64,000 bases of DNA from Agapetus fuscipes (lineage: Eukaryota > Arthropoda > Insecta > Trichoptera > Glossosomatidae). The notes beneath the pieces were generated by a model, which did not search any database, had not been told where the DNA came from, and saw only the letters and a list, made by a program, of their open reading frames with translations. The stretch is taken from contig CATOGX010000086.1 in NCBI GenBank assembly GCA_951799405.1, positions 1 to 64,000 of the forward strand, in the 5' to 3' direction. A program made the translations under genes and the position numbers. Shown here piece after piece: positions 63,836 through 64,000 of the stretch. Every line of letters starts with the position of its first letter. Within the stretch, counting starts at the first letter, position 1.

Positions 63836-64000
63836 AGAAGAAGAAAAAATATCAAATCAAAAAGAAAAAGAAGACGAATATCAAATTTTTTTTTTTTTTT
63901 TTTGCGTTATCGATAACGCAATATTTATCGATTACTATCGATGGTACAGTTTTATTGTCTATAACACACAAGAGTATATCCGGGCCGAGCCCTTCCTCAT
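63836..64000. other. Right-edge flank with DRE-like motifs
   Basis: A GAA/AAG-rich stretch and a T run lead to gcgttatcgataacgc, a perfect 16-bp palindrome containing TATCGATA (63908-63915), then two more atcgat motifs by 63945. TATCGATA is the insect DRE core promoter motif. No telomeric repeat is present. Too little sequence remains to identify it. Confidence 0.4.

Overview
The window is insect nuclear DNA, most probably from a moth or butterfly (Lepidoptera). The right half carries arrays of the insect telomeric repeat TTAGG. Inserted in them are two families of telomere-specific non-LTR retrotransposons that match, in architecture and target, the SART and TRAS families (R1 clade) best known from the silkworm. 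No search was run, so the species and family names rest on motifs and layout.

Positions 1-28 kb are AT-rich, gene-poor DNA packed with decayed repeats. They include a 438-bp tandem/inverted repeat block (1-2.06 kb) and two solo LTRs of one long-LTR retrotransposon (2285-4198 and 25896-27723), each with its own 4-bp target duplication. At least four MITE families are present, several with intact 3-bp target duplications. Other remnants are tRNA-derived SINE copies, a mariner remnant, a hAT-transposase-like pseudogene and non-LTR fragments. The only convincing host gene is a two-exon C2H2 zinc-finger gene on the minus strand (exon 1 at 21659-21911, exon 2 at 16707-18208), followed by a tail of decayed fingers. 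A lone THAP-type exon lies at 23013-23089.

At 28.0-28.47 kb a head-to-head telomeric fold-back joins CCTAA repeats to TTAGG repeats across an inverted spacer. From 28.47 to 63.84 kb the sequence is a nest of eight retroelements separated by 9-104 bp of TTAGG: S1, S2, S3, T1, S4, S5, S6, T2. The S (SART-like) copies lie on the plus strand and end in poly(A) followed by GGTTAGG. The T (TRAS-like) copies lie on the minus strand and end in poly(A) followed by CCTAA. S3 and S5 are full length and represent two subfamilies; S1, S2, S4 and S6 are 5'-truncated. T1 is full length but has one nonsense codon in ORF2. T2 has intact ORFs but its leader departs from T1 at 63,836.

Each full element encodes a Gag-like ORF1 with three zinc knuckles and an ORF2 with an AP-like endonuclease, a reverse transcriptase and a C-terminal zinc motif; the T copies also carry RNase H. 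ORF1 and ORF2 overlap by 4 nt (most S copies), 13 nt (S3) or 8 nt (T), which suggests coupled translation. The endonuclease would nick the telomeric repeat and the RT would copy the poly(A)-tailed RNA there, so the elements lengthen chromosome ends without destroying genes. Several copies are mosaics, which points to recombination or conversion within the array. The last 165 bp leave the array and contain DRE-like TATCGATA motifs.
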